A stretch of DNA of 17,040 nucleotides from Candidatus Susulua stagnicola (GCA_030765735.1 JAVCBZ010000004.1:1-17040); one strand, 5' to 3'. Positions 1 through 7,040 are shown, counted from the first letter of the stretch. Translations and numbers: made by a program. Notes: generated from the letters alone by a model not told the origin.

Positions 1-1
1 G

Positions 2-40
2 CAAGGTATGATTCCTGGGGTAAAAAAAGCTAGCTGGTAA
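2..40 (+). CDS. rpsZ: 30S ribosomal protein S14, type Z (3' end only)
   Basis: Only the last 12 codons are inside the window, reading QGMIPGVKKASW and then TAA. The ending GxxPGVxKASW is the normal C-terminus of the short zinc-binding form of S14 (rpsN type Z), a protein of the small-subunit head. The gene order S14-S8-L6 is the standard spc operon order, which supports the call. The zinc-binding cysteines lie upstream and cannot be checked, so the type Z assignment rests on the tail and on context. The 49-bp gap to rpsH shows nothing beyond the rpsH ribosome binding site. Confidence 0.88.
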   Translation, partial: QGMIPGVKKASW

Positions 41-89
41 GCTGGTTAATTTTAAGGTGAGTAAAATAAAAAAGTGAGAAGGCAATAAA

Positions 90-485
90 ATGAGTAGAAC
101 AGATTTAATTAGTGATGCTTTTACGATAATAAGGAATGCGTTAAGAGTAAGCAAAGAGGATGCCCATATTCCTTACTCGAACTCCTTATTGAAAATTTGT
201 GAAATTTTGAAGAAAGAAGGATATTTGGAAAATTTTAAAGAAGTTGATTTAGAAAAGTTTAAGAAAATAAAAGTTTATTTAAAATATGATGGCAAAAAGA
301 GTGTTGTTGAGAAAATAAAAAAGATTTCTACACCAGGAAGAAGAGTCTATACCAAGGGAAAGGATGTTCCAAGAGCGTTAAATGGGTATGGGATAACTTT
401 AATTTCTACTTCCGGAGGAATGTTTACCGATAGGGAAGCTAAAGAGAAAGGGCTTGGTGGTGAAGTTATTGGGATGGTTTGGTGA
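90..485 (+). CDS. rpsH: 30S ribosomal protein S8
   Basis: This is a primary 16S rRNA binding protein of the small-subunit platform, and in well-studied bacteria S8 also represses the spc operon. The start MSRTDLISDAFTIIRNA and the C-terminal half, with STPGRRVY near residue 80, the STSGGMFTDREA segment and the ending GGEVIGMVW, are diagnostic. At 131 residues it has the usual length. A modest Shine-Dalgarno (GAGAAGG, 76-82) sits seven bases before the ATG. It follows S14 and is six bases from rplF. Whether S8 autoregulation operates here cannot be read from the sequence. Confidence 0.98.
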   Translation: MSRTDLISDAFTIIRNALRVSKEDAHIPYSNSLLKICEILKKEGYLENFKEVDLEKFKKIKVYLKYDGKKSVVEKIKKISTPGRRVYTKGKDVPRALNGYGITLISTSGGMFTDREAKEKGLGGEVIGMVW

Positions 486-491
486 TATAAA

Positions 492-1031
492 ATGTCAAGA
501 GTAGGAAAACAAATATTAGAAGTACCAAAAGATGTAAAGATTAAAATTGAGGGCGATCTTTGTCTTGTTGAAGGCAAGGGCGGCAAGCTAGATCTTAGTA
601 TTCCAGAAAATATTAAGGTAGAGATCAAGGATAATACTTTAACGGTTATAAGGGCAAATGATGCTAAACTATCAAGAAGCCTTCATGGAACAATAAGAGT
701 TTTGATTGGCAATATGGTAAAGGGTGTAACTGAGGGGTTTAAGAAAGAGCTAGATATAATTGGTGTAGGATATAAAACCCAGATGAAAGGCAAAAAGCTT
801 GCTCTAAACGTAGGATTTTCTCATCCTGTAGAAAGGGATGTCCCAGAAGGTTTAAAAGTTTCAACTCCGACCGCGACTCGTATTCTTATTGAAGGAATTG
901 ATAAACAAAAAGTTGGTGAATTTGCTGCAAAAATAAGAAAAATATATCCTCCAGAACCCTATAAGGGCAAAGGTATAAGATATGTAGGAGAGGAAGTACG
1001 TAAAAAATTAGGAAAGGCATTAGCAAAATAG
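492..1031 (+). CDS. rplF: 50S ribosomal protein L6
   Basis: L6 binds 23S rRNA near the factor-binding site of the large subunit. The protein starts MSRVGKQILEVPKDVKI, carries the GVTEGFKKELDIIGVGY segment around residues 78-94, and ends with the family's PEPYKGKGIRYVGE signature at about residues 153-166. Its 179 residues match the normal length, with two L6 repeats. The start codon lies six bases after the rpsH stop, with no strong Shine-Dalgarno, so translational coupling to rpsH is likely. A 31-bp spacer to rplR follows. Confidence 0.98.
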   Translation: MSRVGKQILEVPKDVKIKIEGDLCLVEGKGGKLDLSIPENIKVEIKDNTLTVIRANDAKLSRSLHGTIRVLIGNMVKGVTEGFKKELDIIGVGYKTQMKGKKLALNVGFSHPVERDVPEGLKVSTPTATRILIEGIDKQKVGEFAAKIRKIYPPEPYKGKGIRYVGEEVRKKLGKALAK

Positions 1032-1062
1032 AGAATAAAGAATAAGTAACGAGGTAAAATAA

Positions 1063-1416
1063 GTGAAAAAAATAGGAAGAAAGAGAAGGCATAAAAGTAT
1101 TGGTCGTAAGGTTAAAGGTGTAGAAAGCCGACCACGATTAGTGGTGTTTAGAAGTAAAAAACATATTTACGCTCAAGTGGTCAACGATTCTCTTGGTAAG
1201 GTGCTAGCAAGCTCTTCTACCCTTGGTGCAGAATTTAAGGAAAAGAAGATAAAGTCTACAAACCAAGATGCAGCTAAGGAAATTGGTAAGATTATTTCTG
1301 ATAAAGCTAAAGGCTTAGGGGTTAAAGCTGTTTGTTTTGATCGCGGTGGCTATAAATACCACGGGAGAGTAAAGAAGTTAGCTGAAGGTGCAAGAGAAGG
1401 AGGATTAAAACTTTGA
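1063..1416 (+). CDS. rplR: 50S ribosomal protein L18
   Basis: L18 is a 5S rRNA binding protein of the central protuberance. The basic N-terminus (KKIGRKRRHKSIGRKVKG) leads into RPRLVVFRSKKHIYAQVV at about residues 24-41, and the protein ends with CFDRGGYKYHGRVKKLAEGAREGGL, split here as FDRGGYKYHGRVK and LAEGAREGGL, both hallmarks of the family. The start is GTG: no ATG lies upstream in frame that would fit, and the basic tail is needed for RNA binding. The stop TGA overlaps the rpsE start as TTGA. Confidence 0.97.
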   Translation: MKKIGRKRRHKSIGRKVKGVESRPRLVVFRSKKHIYAQVVNDSLGKVLASSSTLGAEFKEKKIKSTNQDAAKEIGKIISDKAKGLGVKAVCFDRGGYKYHGRVKKLAEGAREGGLKL

Positions 1417-1925
1417 GGGATAATAGGAATAAAAATAAGAATACTAAGAATCAAGAGGGTGCTTTTATTGAGAAAGTTCTTTTCATTAACAGAACAACTA
1501 AAGTTACTAAGGGTGGTAAGAATTTAGGCTTTTCTGCTTTAGTAGTTGTTGGTGACGGAGTGTCTTCAGCTGGATTCGCTTTAGGCAAGGCTAATGAAGT
1601 TGCTGATGCTATAAAAAAAGGGATAAGCAAGGCAAGGAAAGAAGTAGTTTTAATAAATAAGAAAGGAACAACTATACCACATAGAATCGTTGGAAAATTT
1701 TCGGCTGCAGGCATTTTACTTAAACCAGCAGCAAAAGGAACTGGTGTTGTTGCTTGTGCTCCGGTAAGAGCAGTTTGCGAATGTGCAGGAATAAAGGATA
1801 TTTTAACTAAAAATTTAAAGAATACAACTAATCCAGTGAATGTAGTTAAGGCTACTTTTCAAGGGTTACAAAGTTTAAAAGGTGGCGAAAGAAAATCTGA
1901 TGCATCACCGAAGCCGAAGGATTAA
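1413..1925 (+). CDS. rpsE: 30S ribosomal protein S5, TTG start
   Basis: S5 is a small-subunit protein at the mRNA entry and accuracy centre. The core begins at about residue 17 with FIEKVLFINRTTKVTKGGK, followed by GFSALVVVGDG and the C-terminal S5 domain with GTGVVACAPVRAVCECAGI at about residues 109-127. The start is chosen as TTG at 1413, because no ATG or GTG occurs before the conserved core and a strong AAGGAGG (1397-1403) lies nine bases upstream, inside rplR. The TTGA overlap suggests re-initiation. The tail after residue 155 is variable and Lys/Ser rich. The stop is three bases from rplO, with no rpmD (L30) gene between. Confidence 0.97.
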   Translation: MRDNRNKNKNTKNQEGAFIEKVLFINRTTKVTKGGKNLGFSALVVVGDGVSSAGFALGKANEVADAIKKGISKARKEVVLINKKGTTIPHRIVGKFSAAGILLKPAAKGTGVVACAPVRAVCECAGIKDILTKNLKNTTNPVNVVKATFQGLQSLKGGERKSDASPKPKD

Positions 1926-1928
1926 AAA

Positions 1929-2387
1929 ATGAATTTATCTAATATTACAAAGATAGGCAAAAAGGTTAAGAAACCTAAAAGAAAAGGCCGGGGACCGGGT
2001 AGTGGAACTGGTAAGACTGCTGGTCGTGGACATAAAGGTGCTGGTCAGCGTTCAGGTAAGAAATTGCCTTATGCTGGTTTTAAAGGAGGGAATCTTCCTT
2101 TAGCGAGAACTCTTCCTAAAAGAGGTTTTACGCCTCCTCGAAAGGTAGAGTACCAAGTGGTTAATTTAGGGGAAATCCAGAAAAGGGTTAAAGGTACAGG
2201 AGAAATTAATCCTGAAGTGTTAAAAAAGCTTGGGTTAATACGAGATGAAAAAAAGCCAGTTAAAGTTTTAGCAAAAATAGAAGGTGAACTTTCAAAAAAA
2301 TTAGTAATTAAAGTAGATAAGTTTTCTGCTAAGGTTGAAGAACTTATTAAGGCTTCAGGAGGAAGTATAGAGTGTTTAACTCGGTAA
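1929..2387 (+). CDS. rplO: 50S ribosomal protein L15
   Basis: L15 is a late-assembly protein of the large subunit. The Gly/Lys/Arg-rich N-terminal half (KRKGRGPGSGTGKTAGRGHKG, residues 18-37, then GFKGGNLPLARTLPKRGF) is unmistakable. The C-terminal half holds the usual beta-alpha domain with the VKVLAKIEGELSKKLVIKVD stretch. The length of 152 residues is normal. It starts three bases after the rpsE stop, so L30 is missing from its usual place, and it overlaps secY by 16 bases, which points to coupled translation of L15 and SecY. Confidence 0.97.
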   Translation: MNLSNITKIGKKVKKPKRKGRGPGSGTGKTAGRGHKGAGQRSGKKLPYAGFKGGNLPLARTLPKRGFTPPRKVEYQVVNLGEIQKRVKGTGEINPEVLKKLGLIRDEKKPVKVLAKIEGELSKKLVIKVDKFSAKVEELIKASGGSIECLTR

Positions 2388-3727
2388 GCAATATATTTAA
2401 AATAGAGGAGCTTAGGCGAAAGATTTTTATAACTTTAGCTTTATTAGTTGTCTATCGAGCTGGTTGTTTTATTCCTACTGCAGGAGTAGATACTTTTGCT
2501 CTAACTCAATTTTTTGATAAACTTGCTAAGACCCAAGGTCAAGGCCTTTTCGGTATGGTTAATCTTTTTACTGGAGGAGCCTTAACGCGTTTGAGTATTT
2601 TTTCTTTAGGTATCATGCCTTATATTTCAGCTTCGATTATCATGCAGCTTCTTACTGGTGTTGTGCCAGCTTTAGAGAGAATTGCTAAAGAAGGTAAAGC
2701 AGGCTATGAGCGGATAAACCAGTATACTAGATATTTCACTTTTGTTTTATGTGGAGTGCAAGGATTGTTTTTGTCTTTATGGTTAGAGAATCCAGCAAAT
2801 TTTGATGGTATTATAATTGTTCCTACTCCAGGGATAATGTTTAAAACCATCACTATACTTACCTTAACTTGCGGAACAATATTTGTTATGTGGTTAGGTG
2901 AACAGATTCAAGAAAGAGGCATTGGTAATGGAATATCTATAATTATTACTACTAGTATTATTTCTCGTATTCCATCTTCCCTACGTCAGCTTTGGATTCT
3001 TTATTCGCCTTTTGACCCTTCTAAGAGACAAATTGCTACTCCAATAATAATTGCACTAGCAATTTTGTTTTTTGCGATGCTTACAGCAGTAGTCCTTTTT
3101 ACCCAGGCCCAACGGCGAATTCCTATTCAATACGGGAAACGAGTTGTTGGCAGAAAGGTTTATGGAGGGCAGAGTACTTATCTGCCAATAAAATTAGATA
3201 TGTCAGGGGTAATTGCTATAATTTTTGCTAGTTGTGTTATCTCTTTTCCGGCTACACTGTTAATGTTTTTTCCTCAAAAGGGAGGATTTCTTACCTTTTT
3301 ACAAACTATAGTTCAACAAAGAGGATTATTATACAATGGCATCTTTGTTGCTATGATTATGTTTTTTATGTATTTTTATACGGCAATGGTATTTAATCCT
3401 TTAGAAATATCTAACAATTTAAAGAAATACGGAGGTTTTATTCCTGGAATAAGGCCAGGCAGACCTACAGCAAATTATCTTGATTTTGTAGCGTCAAGAA
3501 TTGTTTTTATTGGTGCTCTTTATATTGGTTTCATTGCTATATTTCCTAATATTGTTATGCATGTATTTAAAGTGCCTTCGTATGCGTTAGCTTCGCTTTT
3601 TGGCGGTACTACTCTTTTGATTATGGTAGGAGTAGTTCTAGATACAATGAAGCAAATCGAAGGACAGTTACTTGTGCGTCATTACGATGGTTTTATCAAG
3701 GGTAGCACCTTAAAGGGGAGAAAATGA
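2372..3727 (+). CDS. secY: Protein translocase subunit SecY
   Basis: SecY is the channel subunit of the SecYEG inner-membrane translocon. The 451 residues show about ten hydrophobic segments, a cytoplasmic N-terminus, the TM2 region GIMPYISASIIMQLL, and the conserved RRIPIQYGKR cytosolic loop with a following YLPIKLDMSGVIAIIFA segment. Near the C-terminus are FNPLEISNNLKKYGGFIPGIRPG and a final basic tail. The GTG at 2372 is the chosen start because AGGAGGA (2357-2363) precedes it at suitable distance and the hydrophilic N-terminal helix fits the family. This start lies inside rplO. The stop overlaps adk as ATGA. SecE and SecG are not in the window. Confidence 0.98.
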   Translation: MFNSVSNIFKIEELRRKIFITLALLVVYRAGCFIPTAGVDTFALTQFFDKLAKTQGQGLFGMVNLFTGGALTRLSIFSLGIMPYISASIIMQLLTGVVPALERIAKEGKAGYERINQYTRYFTFVLCGVQGLFLSLWLENPANFDGIIIVPTPGIMFKTITILTLTCGTIFVMWLGEQIQERGIGNGISIIITTSIISRIPSSLRQLWILYSPFDPSKRQIATPIIIALAILFFAMLTAVVLFTQAQRRIPIQYGKRVVGRKVYGGQSTYLPIKLDMSGVIAIIFASCVISFPATLLMFFPQKGGFLTFLQTIVQQRGLLYNGIFVAMIMFFMYFYTAMVFNPLEISNNLKKYGGFIPGIRPGRPTANYLDFVASRIVFIGALYIGFIAIFPNIVMHVFKVPSYALASLFGGTTLLIMVGVVLDTMKQIEGQLLVRHYDGFIKGSTLKGRK

Positions 3728-4350
3728 GAGTAATCCTTTTTGGCGCACCAGGATCAGGCAAGGGAACCCAAGTAACATTATTGGCAAATTTTCTTGGGGT
3801 TAAGAAAATATCACTAGGTGATATTTTAAGAGAAGAGGTTAAAAAGGACAGTAGCTTAGGTAAAGAAGTAAAGAGCCATATGGAAAAGGGAGCTTTGGTT
3901 CCTGATGAATTAGTTTCACGAGTAATTGAAGAAAATATTGGTGATGAGGGTTTTTTACTTGACGGATATCCTCGCAACTTGGATCAAGCTAACAAATTAG
4001 AAGAAATTTTATCTAAGAGCAATAGTGATGTTGATAGAGTTATTTATTTAGATATTGATGAACAGACTATAGTCGATCGTCTTTCTCAAAGAAGAATTTG
4101 TGGATCTTGTGGGGCTAGTTATCATTTAGTAAGCCTACCTTCAGCTAAAGAAGGTATCTGCGATATGTGCGGTAAAGAATTAGTGCAGAGGAAAGATGAT
4201 AACCCTGAAGTTATAAAGAAGCGTTGGTCAGTGTTTACTAATCAAGCTAGTAAAATTTTAGAGTTTTATAAAGATAAAAATAAGCTTGTTAAAGTTGACG
4301 GACGAGGAGATGTTAAAGAAATTTTTGAGAGAATAAAAAAAGAATTATAA
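3724..4350 (+). CDS. adk: Adenylate kinase with zinc-type LID domain
   Basis: This cytoplasmic enzyme interconverts ATP + AMP and 2 ADP. The P-loop GAPGSGKGT occupies residues 7-15, the AMP-binding region contains GDILREEV and then FLLDGYPRNLDQA (about 77-89), and the LID begins after DRLSQRR. The LID holds four cysteines, C126-x2-C129 and C146-x2-C149, so it is the zinc-binding form rather than the hydrogen-bonded form of enteric bacteria. The length of 208 residues is close to the long bacterial type. It overlaps secY by four bases and map by one, the classic secY-adk-map order. Confidence 0.97.
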   Translation: MRVILFGAPGSGKGTQVTLLANFLGVKKISLGDILREEVKKDSSLGKEVKSHMEKGALVPDELVSRVIEENIGDEGFLLDGYPRNLDQANKLEEILSKSNSDVDRVIYLDIDEQTIVDRLSQRRICGSCGASYHLVSLPSAKEGICDMCGKELVQRKDDNPEVIKKRWSVFTNQASKILEFYKDKNKLVKVDGRGDVKEIFERIKKEL

Positions 4351-5096
4351 TGATTGAGCCCCTGAGCCGTCAAGATTTAGAAAAAATGCGTAAAGCAGGT
4401 AAGGTGGCGGCAATGGTTTTAAAAAAACTAAAAAGTTTTATAAAACCAGGAAGCTCAACAAAAGATATTGAAGAGTTCTTTGAACAAGAAATAAGTAAGT
4501 ACCCGGGGATGGAAGCGGCTTTTAAAGGTTTCATGGATTACCCGGCTTCTTGTTGTGTTTCAATCAATGAAGAGATAATTCACGGAATTCCTTCCCAAAA
4601 GCTTATTAAGAGTGGGGATTTGGTAAGTGTGGATTTAGGAATTAAGTATCAAGGGTTGTTTGTGGATACTGCTTACACCTATGCAATAGGTAAGGTTTCA
4701 TCTCTAGGGAAAAGATTGATAAAAGCTACCAAGAAGTCGCTTAAACAGGGGATAAGTCAAATAAGAGTTGGTAAGAGAGTAGGGGACATAAGCTCGGTCA
4801 TCCAAAAACATGTAGAGAAGAATGGGTTTTCGGTTGTTAGAAGATTCGTTGGTCATGGGATAGGTAGAGACCTGCATTTGCCACCAGAAGTGCCTAATTT
4901 CGGAGATCCTAACTGTGGGGAAGAGTTGCTGGAAGGGTTTGTTATTGCCGTTGAACCTATGGTTTCATCAGGCGATTTTAATGTAGATGTTTTAAGTGAT
5001 GGCTGGACAGCTAAGACCAAAGATAATTCGTTATCAGCTCATTTTGAACACACAATAGCGATAACAAAAAAAGGTCCTTGGGTATTAACAGCCTAA
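4350..5096 (+). CDS. map: Methionine aminopeptidase, type I
   Basis: This enzyme removes the initiator methionine from nascent proteins. It has the pita-bread fold of peptidase family M24. The five metal ligands can be placed: D95 in SVDLG, D106 in LFVDTAY, H169 in VGHGIGRDLH, E202 in VEPMV and E233 in FEHTIAI; H79 in IIHGIP is the conserved substrate-side histidine. There is no N-terminal zinc-finger extension, and 248 residues is the bacterial type Ia length. The segment after GHGIGRDLH reads LPPEVPNFG, slightly unlike the common HEEPxVPN form. The start ATG shares one base with the adk stop (TAATG), with no Shine-Dalgarno of its own. Confidence 0.96.
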   Translation: MIEPLSRQDLEKMRKAGKVAAMVLKKLKSFIKPGSSTKDIEEFFEQEISKYPGMEAAFKGFMDYPASCCVSINEEIIHGIPSQKLIKSGDLVSVDLGIKYQGLFVDTAYTYAIGKVSSLGKRLIKATKKSLKQGISQIRVGKRVGDISSVIQKHVEKNGFSVVRRFVGHGIGRDLHLPPEVPNFGDPNCGEELLEGFVIAVEPMVSSGDFNVDVLSDGWTAKTKDNSLSAHFEHTIAITKKGPWVLTA

Positions 5097-5100
5097 AATA

Positions 5101-5121
5101 GTTTTAAGTTTTAAGTTTTAA
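5101..5121 (+). repeat. Three tandem GTTTTAA heptamers before infA
   Basis: GTTTTAA is repeated three times without interruption in the 36-bp gap between map and infA, followed by TTTTAAAAG. The infA start has no purine-rich Shine-Dalgarno, so this A/T-rich leader may instead keep the start codon unstructured. A related TAGTTTTAAG occurs again at 6273-6282 before rpsD. The function is unknown. Confidence 0.75.
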
Positions 5122-5132
5122 TTTTAAAAGAT

Positions 5133-5351
5133 ATGGCAAAAGAAGAATTAATAGTGGCTGAAGGTGAGATAGTAGAAGCCTTACCGAATGCAATGTTTAG
5201 AGTGAAGTTGGAAGGTGGACATGTTATTCTTGCTCATGTTTCTGGCAAGATGAGGATGCATTTTATTAGGATTCTTCCTGGGGATAAGGTTAAATTGGAA
5301 CTTTCTCCTTATGATTTATCAAGAGGAAGGATAACGTACAGAGAAAAGTAA
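5133..5351 (+). CDS. infA: Translation initiation factor IF-1
   Basis: IF-1 is a single S1-like OB-fold protein that binds the ribosomal A site during initiation. The 72-residue length and the motifs MAKEELIVAEGEIVEALPN, FRVKLEGGHVILAHVSGKMR and IRILPGDKVKLELSPYDLSRGRI are standard; the last spans residues 46-67. The ATG is fixed by this universal N-terminus. No Shine-Dalgarno is visible; the leader is A/T rich with a tandem heptamer. The gene sits between map and rpmJ, as in many bacterial alpha operons. Confidence 0.98.
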   Translation: MAKEELIVAEGEIVEALPNAMFRVKLEGGHVILAHVSGKMRMHFIRILPGDKVKLELSPYDLSRGRITYREK

Positions 5352-5363
5352 AGGTAAATTAAA

Positions 5364-5477
5364 ATGAAAGTAAAAGCATCAGTTAAAAAGATTTGTGATA
5401 AGTGTAAAATAATAAAAAGAAAAAGAGTCGTGCGGGTTATTTGTAAGAATCCTAAGCATAAACAAAGACAAGGCTAA
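5364..5477 (+). CDS. rpmJ: 50S ribosomal protein L36, zinc type
   Basis: This 37-residue ORF begins MKVKASVKKICDKCKIIKRK and ends CKNPKHKQRQG. L36 is the smallest large-subunit protein and its position between infA and rpsM is canonical. The zinc ligands are C11, C14, C27 and H32 (C-x2-C-x12-C-x4-H), so it is the C+ form. The gene starts 12 bases after the infA stop, with AAGG at 5351-5354 as a possible weak ribosome binding site. It is easily missed because of its length. Confidence 0.97.
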   Translation: MKVKASVKKICDKCKIIKRKRVVRVICKNPKHKQRQG

Positions 5478-5494
5478 AGCAAAGAGGTGTTATA

Positions 5495-5863
5495 ATGCCA
5501 AGAATTTTCGGTGTAGATATTCCTAAGAATAAAAAGATAAAAATTTCCTTAAGGTACATTTATGGTATCGGTCCTGTAACGTCAATGAGGGTTCTTAATG
5601 ACATTGGGATAGATCCAGAGAGAAAGACATCTGATTTAAGTGAAGAAGATATATCTCAGATTGCTTCATTTATACAGACTAATTACCGAATAGAGGGTGA
5701 ATTACGTCGAGAAATTTCTCAAAATATACGAAGATTAATTGATGTAGGTAGTTATCGGGGATCTCGTCATAAAAAAAGTCTTCCAGTTCGTGGACAGCGT
5801 ACGAAGTGTAATGCACGTACTCGTAAAGGTCCTAAACCAAGAGTAGGCGGAATTAAAAAGTAA
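5495..5863 (+). CDS. rpsM: 30S ribosomal protein S13
   Basis: S13 lies in the head of the small subunit and contacts the P-site tRNA and the intersubunit bridge. The protein begins MPRIFGVDIPKNKKIKISL, has the helix-hairpin-helix region YIYGIGPVTSMRVL (about residues 22-35), and ends with the RGSRHKKSLPVRGQRTK segment followed by NARTRKGPKPR. The 122 residues are normal. AGAGGTG (5483-5489) lies five bases before the ATG. It opens the classic alpha-operon block rpsM-rpsK-rpsD-rpoA-rplQ. Confidence 0.98.
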   Translation: MPRIFGVDIPKNKKIKISLRYIYGIGPVTSMRVLNDIGIDPERKTSDLSEEDISQIASFIQTNYRIEGELRREISQNIRRLIDVGSYRGSRHKKSLPVRGQRTKCNARTRKGPKPRVGGIKK

Positions 5864-5877
5864 TATTAGGAGTAATA

Positions 5878-6270
5878 ATGGCCAAAAAGAAAAGAAAAGA
5901 AAGAAAAAAGAAAGTACAGTTAACATCTAGCATTGGTATAGCGCACATTAAAGCTACTTTTAATAATACAATAATTTCTATTACTGACTTGCAAGGAAAT
6001 GTTTTAGCCTGGGCTTCAGCTGGTGCTGTTGGTTTTAAAGGCGCAAAGAAGTCTACTCCATATGCGGCTCAAATGGCTTCTTCTAATGCAGCCAAACAGG
6101 TTAAAATGATGGGTTTAAGGGAAGTAGAAGCTTTAGTTAAAGGTCCAGGTCCAGGAAGGGAGTCAGCTATTAGGTCTCTTCAGGCTGCAGGCTTGAGCGT
6201 AAAGAAAATAAAAGATATTACTCCTATGCCTCATAATGGGTGTAGGCCGAAGAAGAAGCGAAGAGTGTAA
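5878..6270 (+). CDS. rpsK: 30S ribosomal protein S11
   Basis: S11 is a platform protein near the E site and the mRNA exit. After a highly basic start (MAKKKRKERKKKV), the conserved core shows IAHIKATFNNTIISITDLQG, then WASAGAVGFKGAKKSTPYAA and the glycine-rich VKGPGPGRESAIRSL. It ends DITPMPHNGCRPKKKRRV. At 130 residues it is of standard size. AGGAG (5868-5872) precedes the ATG by five bases. The 45-bp spacer to rpsD contains a TAGTTTTAAG string like the one before infA. Confidence 0.98.
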   Translation: MAKKKRKERKKKVQLTSSIGIAHIKATFNNTIISITDLQGNVLAWASAGAVGFKGAKKSTPYAAQMASSNAAKQVKMMGLREVEALVKGPGPGRESAIRSLQAAGLSVKKIKDITPMPHNGCRPKKKRRV

Positions 6271-6315
6271 TAATAGTTTTAAGTAAAAATAGGTAAAGCA
6301 GGAGAAAAGGTAAAG

Positions 6316-6945
6316 ATGGGAAGATATACAGAAGCGAAGTGTAGGTTGTGCCGAAGGGCAGGGGAAAAACTATTCATAAAAGGACCAAGGTGCATAACTG
6401 AAAAATGTTCGTTTTCTAAACGGCCTACGCCTCCAGGCAGCGCTGTCCCCAAACGTGCAAAACTTAGCAATTATGCTGTCCAGTTAAGAGAGAAACAGAA
6501 AGTTAAAAGAATGTATGGAATGCTGGAGAAGCAATTTAAAAGATTTTTTAAGTTGGCCCATAAGGCTCGAGGAGTTACTGGGAGAGTACTGATACAATTT
6601 TTAGAAAGAAGATTAGACAATATTGTTTACCGCACTCTTTTCGCTTTTTCTCGCAATCATGCTCGACAAATTGTACAGCATGGATTTGTGTTTATCAACG
6701 GAAGACGAGTTGATATACCTTCTTACATAGTTAAGGAAGGAGAAACAATCACGATAAAAGCAAAAGACACTTTAAAGACAGAATTAAAAGGGAATATTGA
6801 ATTAAATTCAAAAGAAAGAAGCGTTCCTACTTGGATGCAAGTAGACAACGATAGCCTTCAGGCAAAAATTTTACGTCTTCCTGAAAAAGAAGATTTAGTT
6901 ATCCCAGTTAATGAGCAGTTAATTGTAGAGCTTTATTCTAAATAA
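6316..6945 (+). CDS. rpsD: 30S ribosomal protein S4, zinc (C+) form
   Basis: S4 is a primary 16S rRNA binding protein that starts assembly of the small-subunit body; in enteric bacteria it represses the alpha operon. The N-terminus carries four cysteines, C9, C12, C26 and C31 (C-x2-C-x13-C-x4-C), the zinc-binding variant. The S4 RNA-binding domain is at about residues 95-160, with RRLDNIVYRTLFAFSRNHAR and then ARQIVQHGFVFINGRRVDIPS. The 209 residues match the family. AGGAG at 6300-6304 or AAGG at 6307-6310 may serve as ribosome binding site. The longest gap of the ribosomal block, 95 bp, follows. Confidence 0.98.
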   Translation: MGRYTEAKCRLCRRAGEKLFIKGPRCITEKCSFSKRPTPPGSAVPKRAKLSNYAVQLREKQKVKRMYGMLEKQFKRFFKLAHKARGVTGRVLIQFLERRLDNIVYRTLFAFSRNHARQIVQHGFVFINGRRVDIPSYIVKEGETITIKAKDTLKTELKGNIELNSKERSVPTWMQVDNDSLQAKILRLPEKEDLVIPVNEQLIVELYSK

Positions 6946-6952
6946 AATAAAG

Positions 6953-7021
6953 AGATTACACAGATTGAAGAAAGATTACATAGATATAATCGTTGTAATC
7001 AATTAATAATCGCTGTAATCA
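6953..7021. repeat. Nested inverted repeat with exact 20-nt period before rpoA
   Basis: Four heptamers sit at a perfect 20-base spacing: GATTACA at 6954-6960 and 6974-6980, then TGTAATC, its exact reverse complement, at 6994-7000 and 7014-7020. The arms thus form two nested inverted repeats. The longer 16-mers at 6986-7001 and 7006-7021 differ at one base (ATAATCGTTGTAATCA against ATAATCGCTGTAATCA). The outer arms match over about 11 of 13 bases. The array ends eight bases before the rpoA Shine-Dalgarno, so a folded transcript could affect rpoA translation. It may belong to a dispersed intergenic repeat family; I cannot test this within one window. Confidence 0.85.
6985..6990 (+). promoter_or_regulatory. 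Perfect TATAAT within the repeat (possible weak rpoA promoter)
   Basis: A perfect sigma70 -10 hexamer, TATAAT, lies 51 bases upstream of rpoA, inside the nested repeat. No good -35 is found at 16-18 bases; the closest, TTGAAG at 6965-6970, is only 14 bases away, and there is no extended -10 TG. It may be a chance result of the repeat sequence or a weak internal promoter for rpoA-rplQ. Low confidence. Confidence 0.2.
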
Positions 7022-7040
7022 GCGAAGCAGGAGGTAAAAG

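Noticed and set aside
347..628. Minus-strand ORF of 93 codons across rpsH and rplF
   Set aside because: It lies opposite two certain ribosomal protein genes, has no family resemblance, and is a reading-frame shadow. The same holds for the other minus-strand ORFs in the window, for example 886-1092, 1451-1714, 3696-3977, 7241-7522, 8239-8532 and 12929-13201.
6953..7021. CRISPR-like array before rpoA
   Set aside because: The units are short, invert halfway, and lie 20 bases apart start to start, leaving no real spacers. It is a nested inverted repeat, not a CRISPR.
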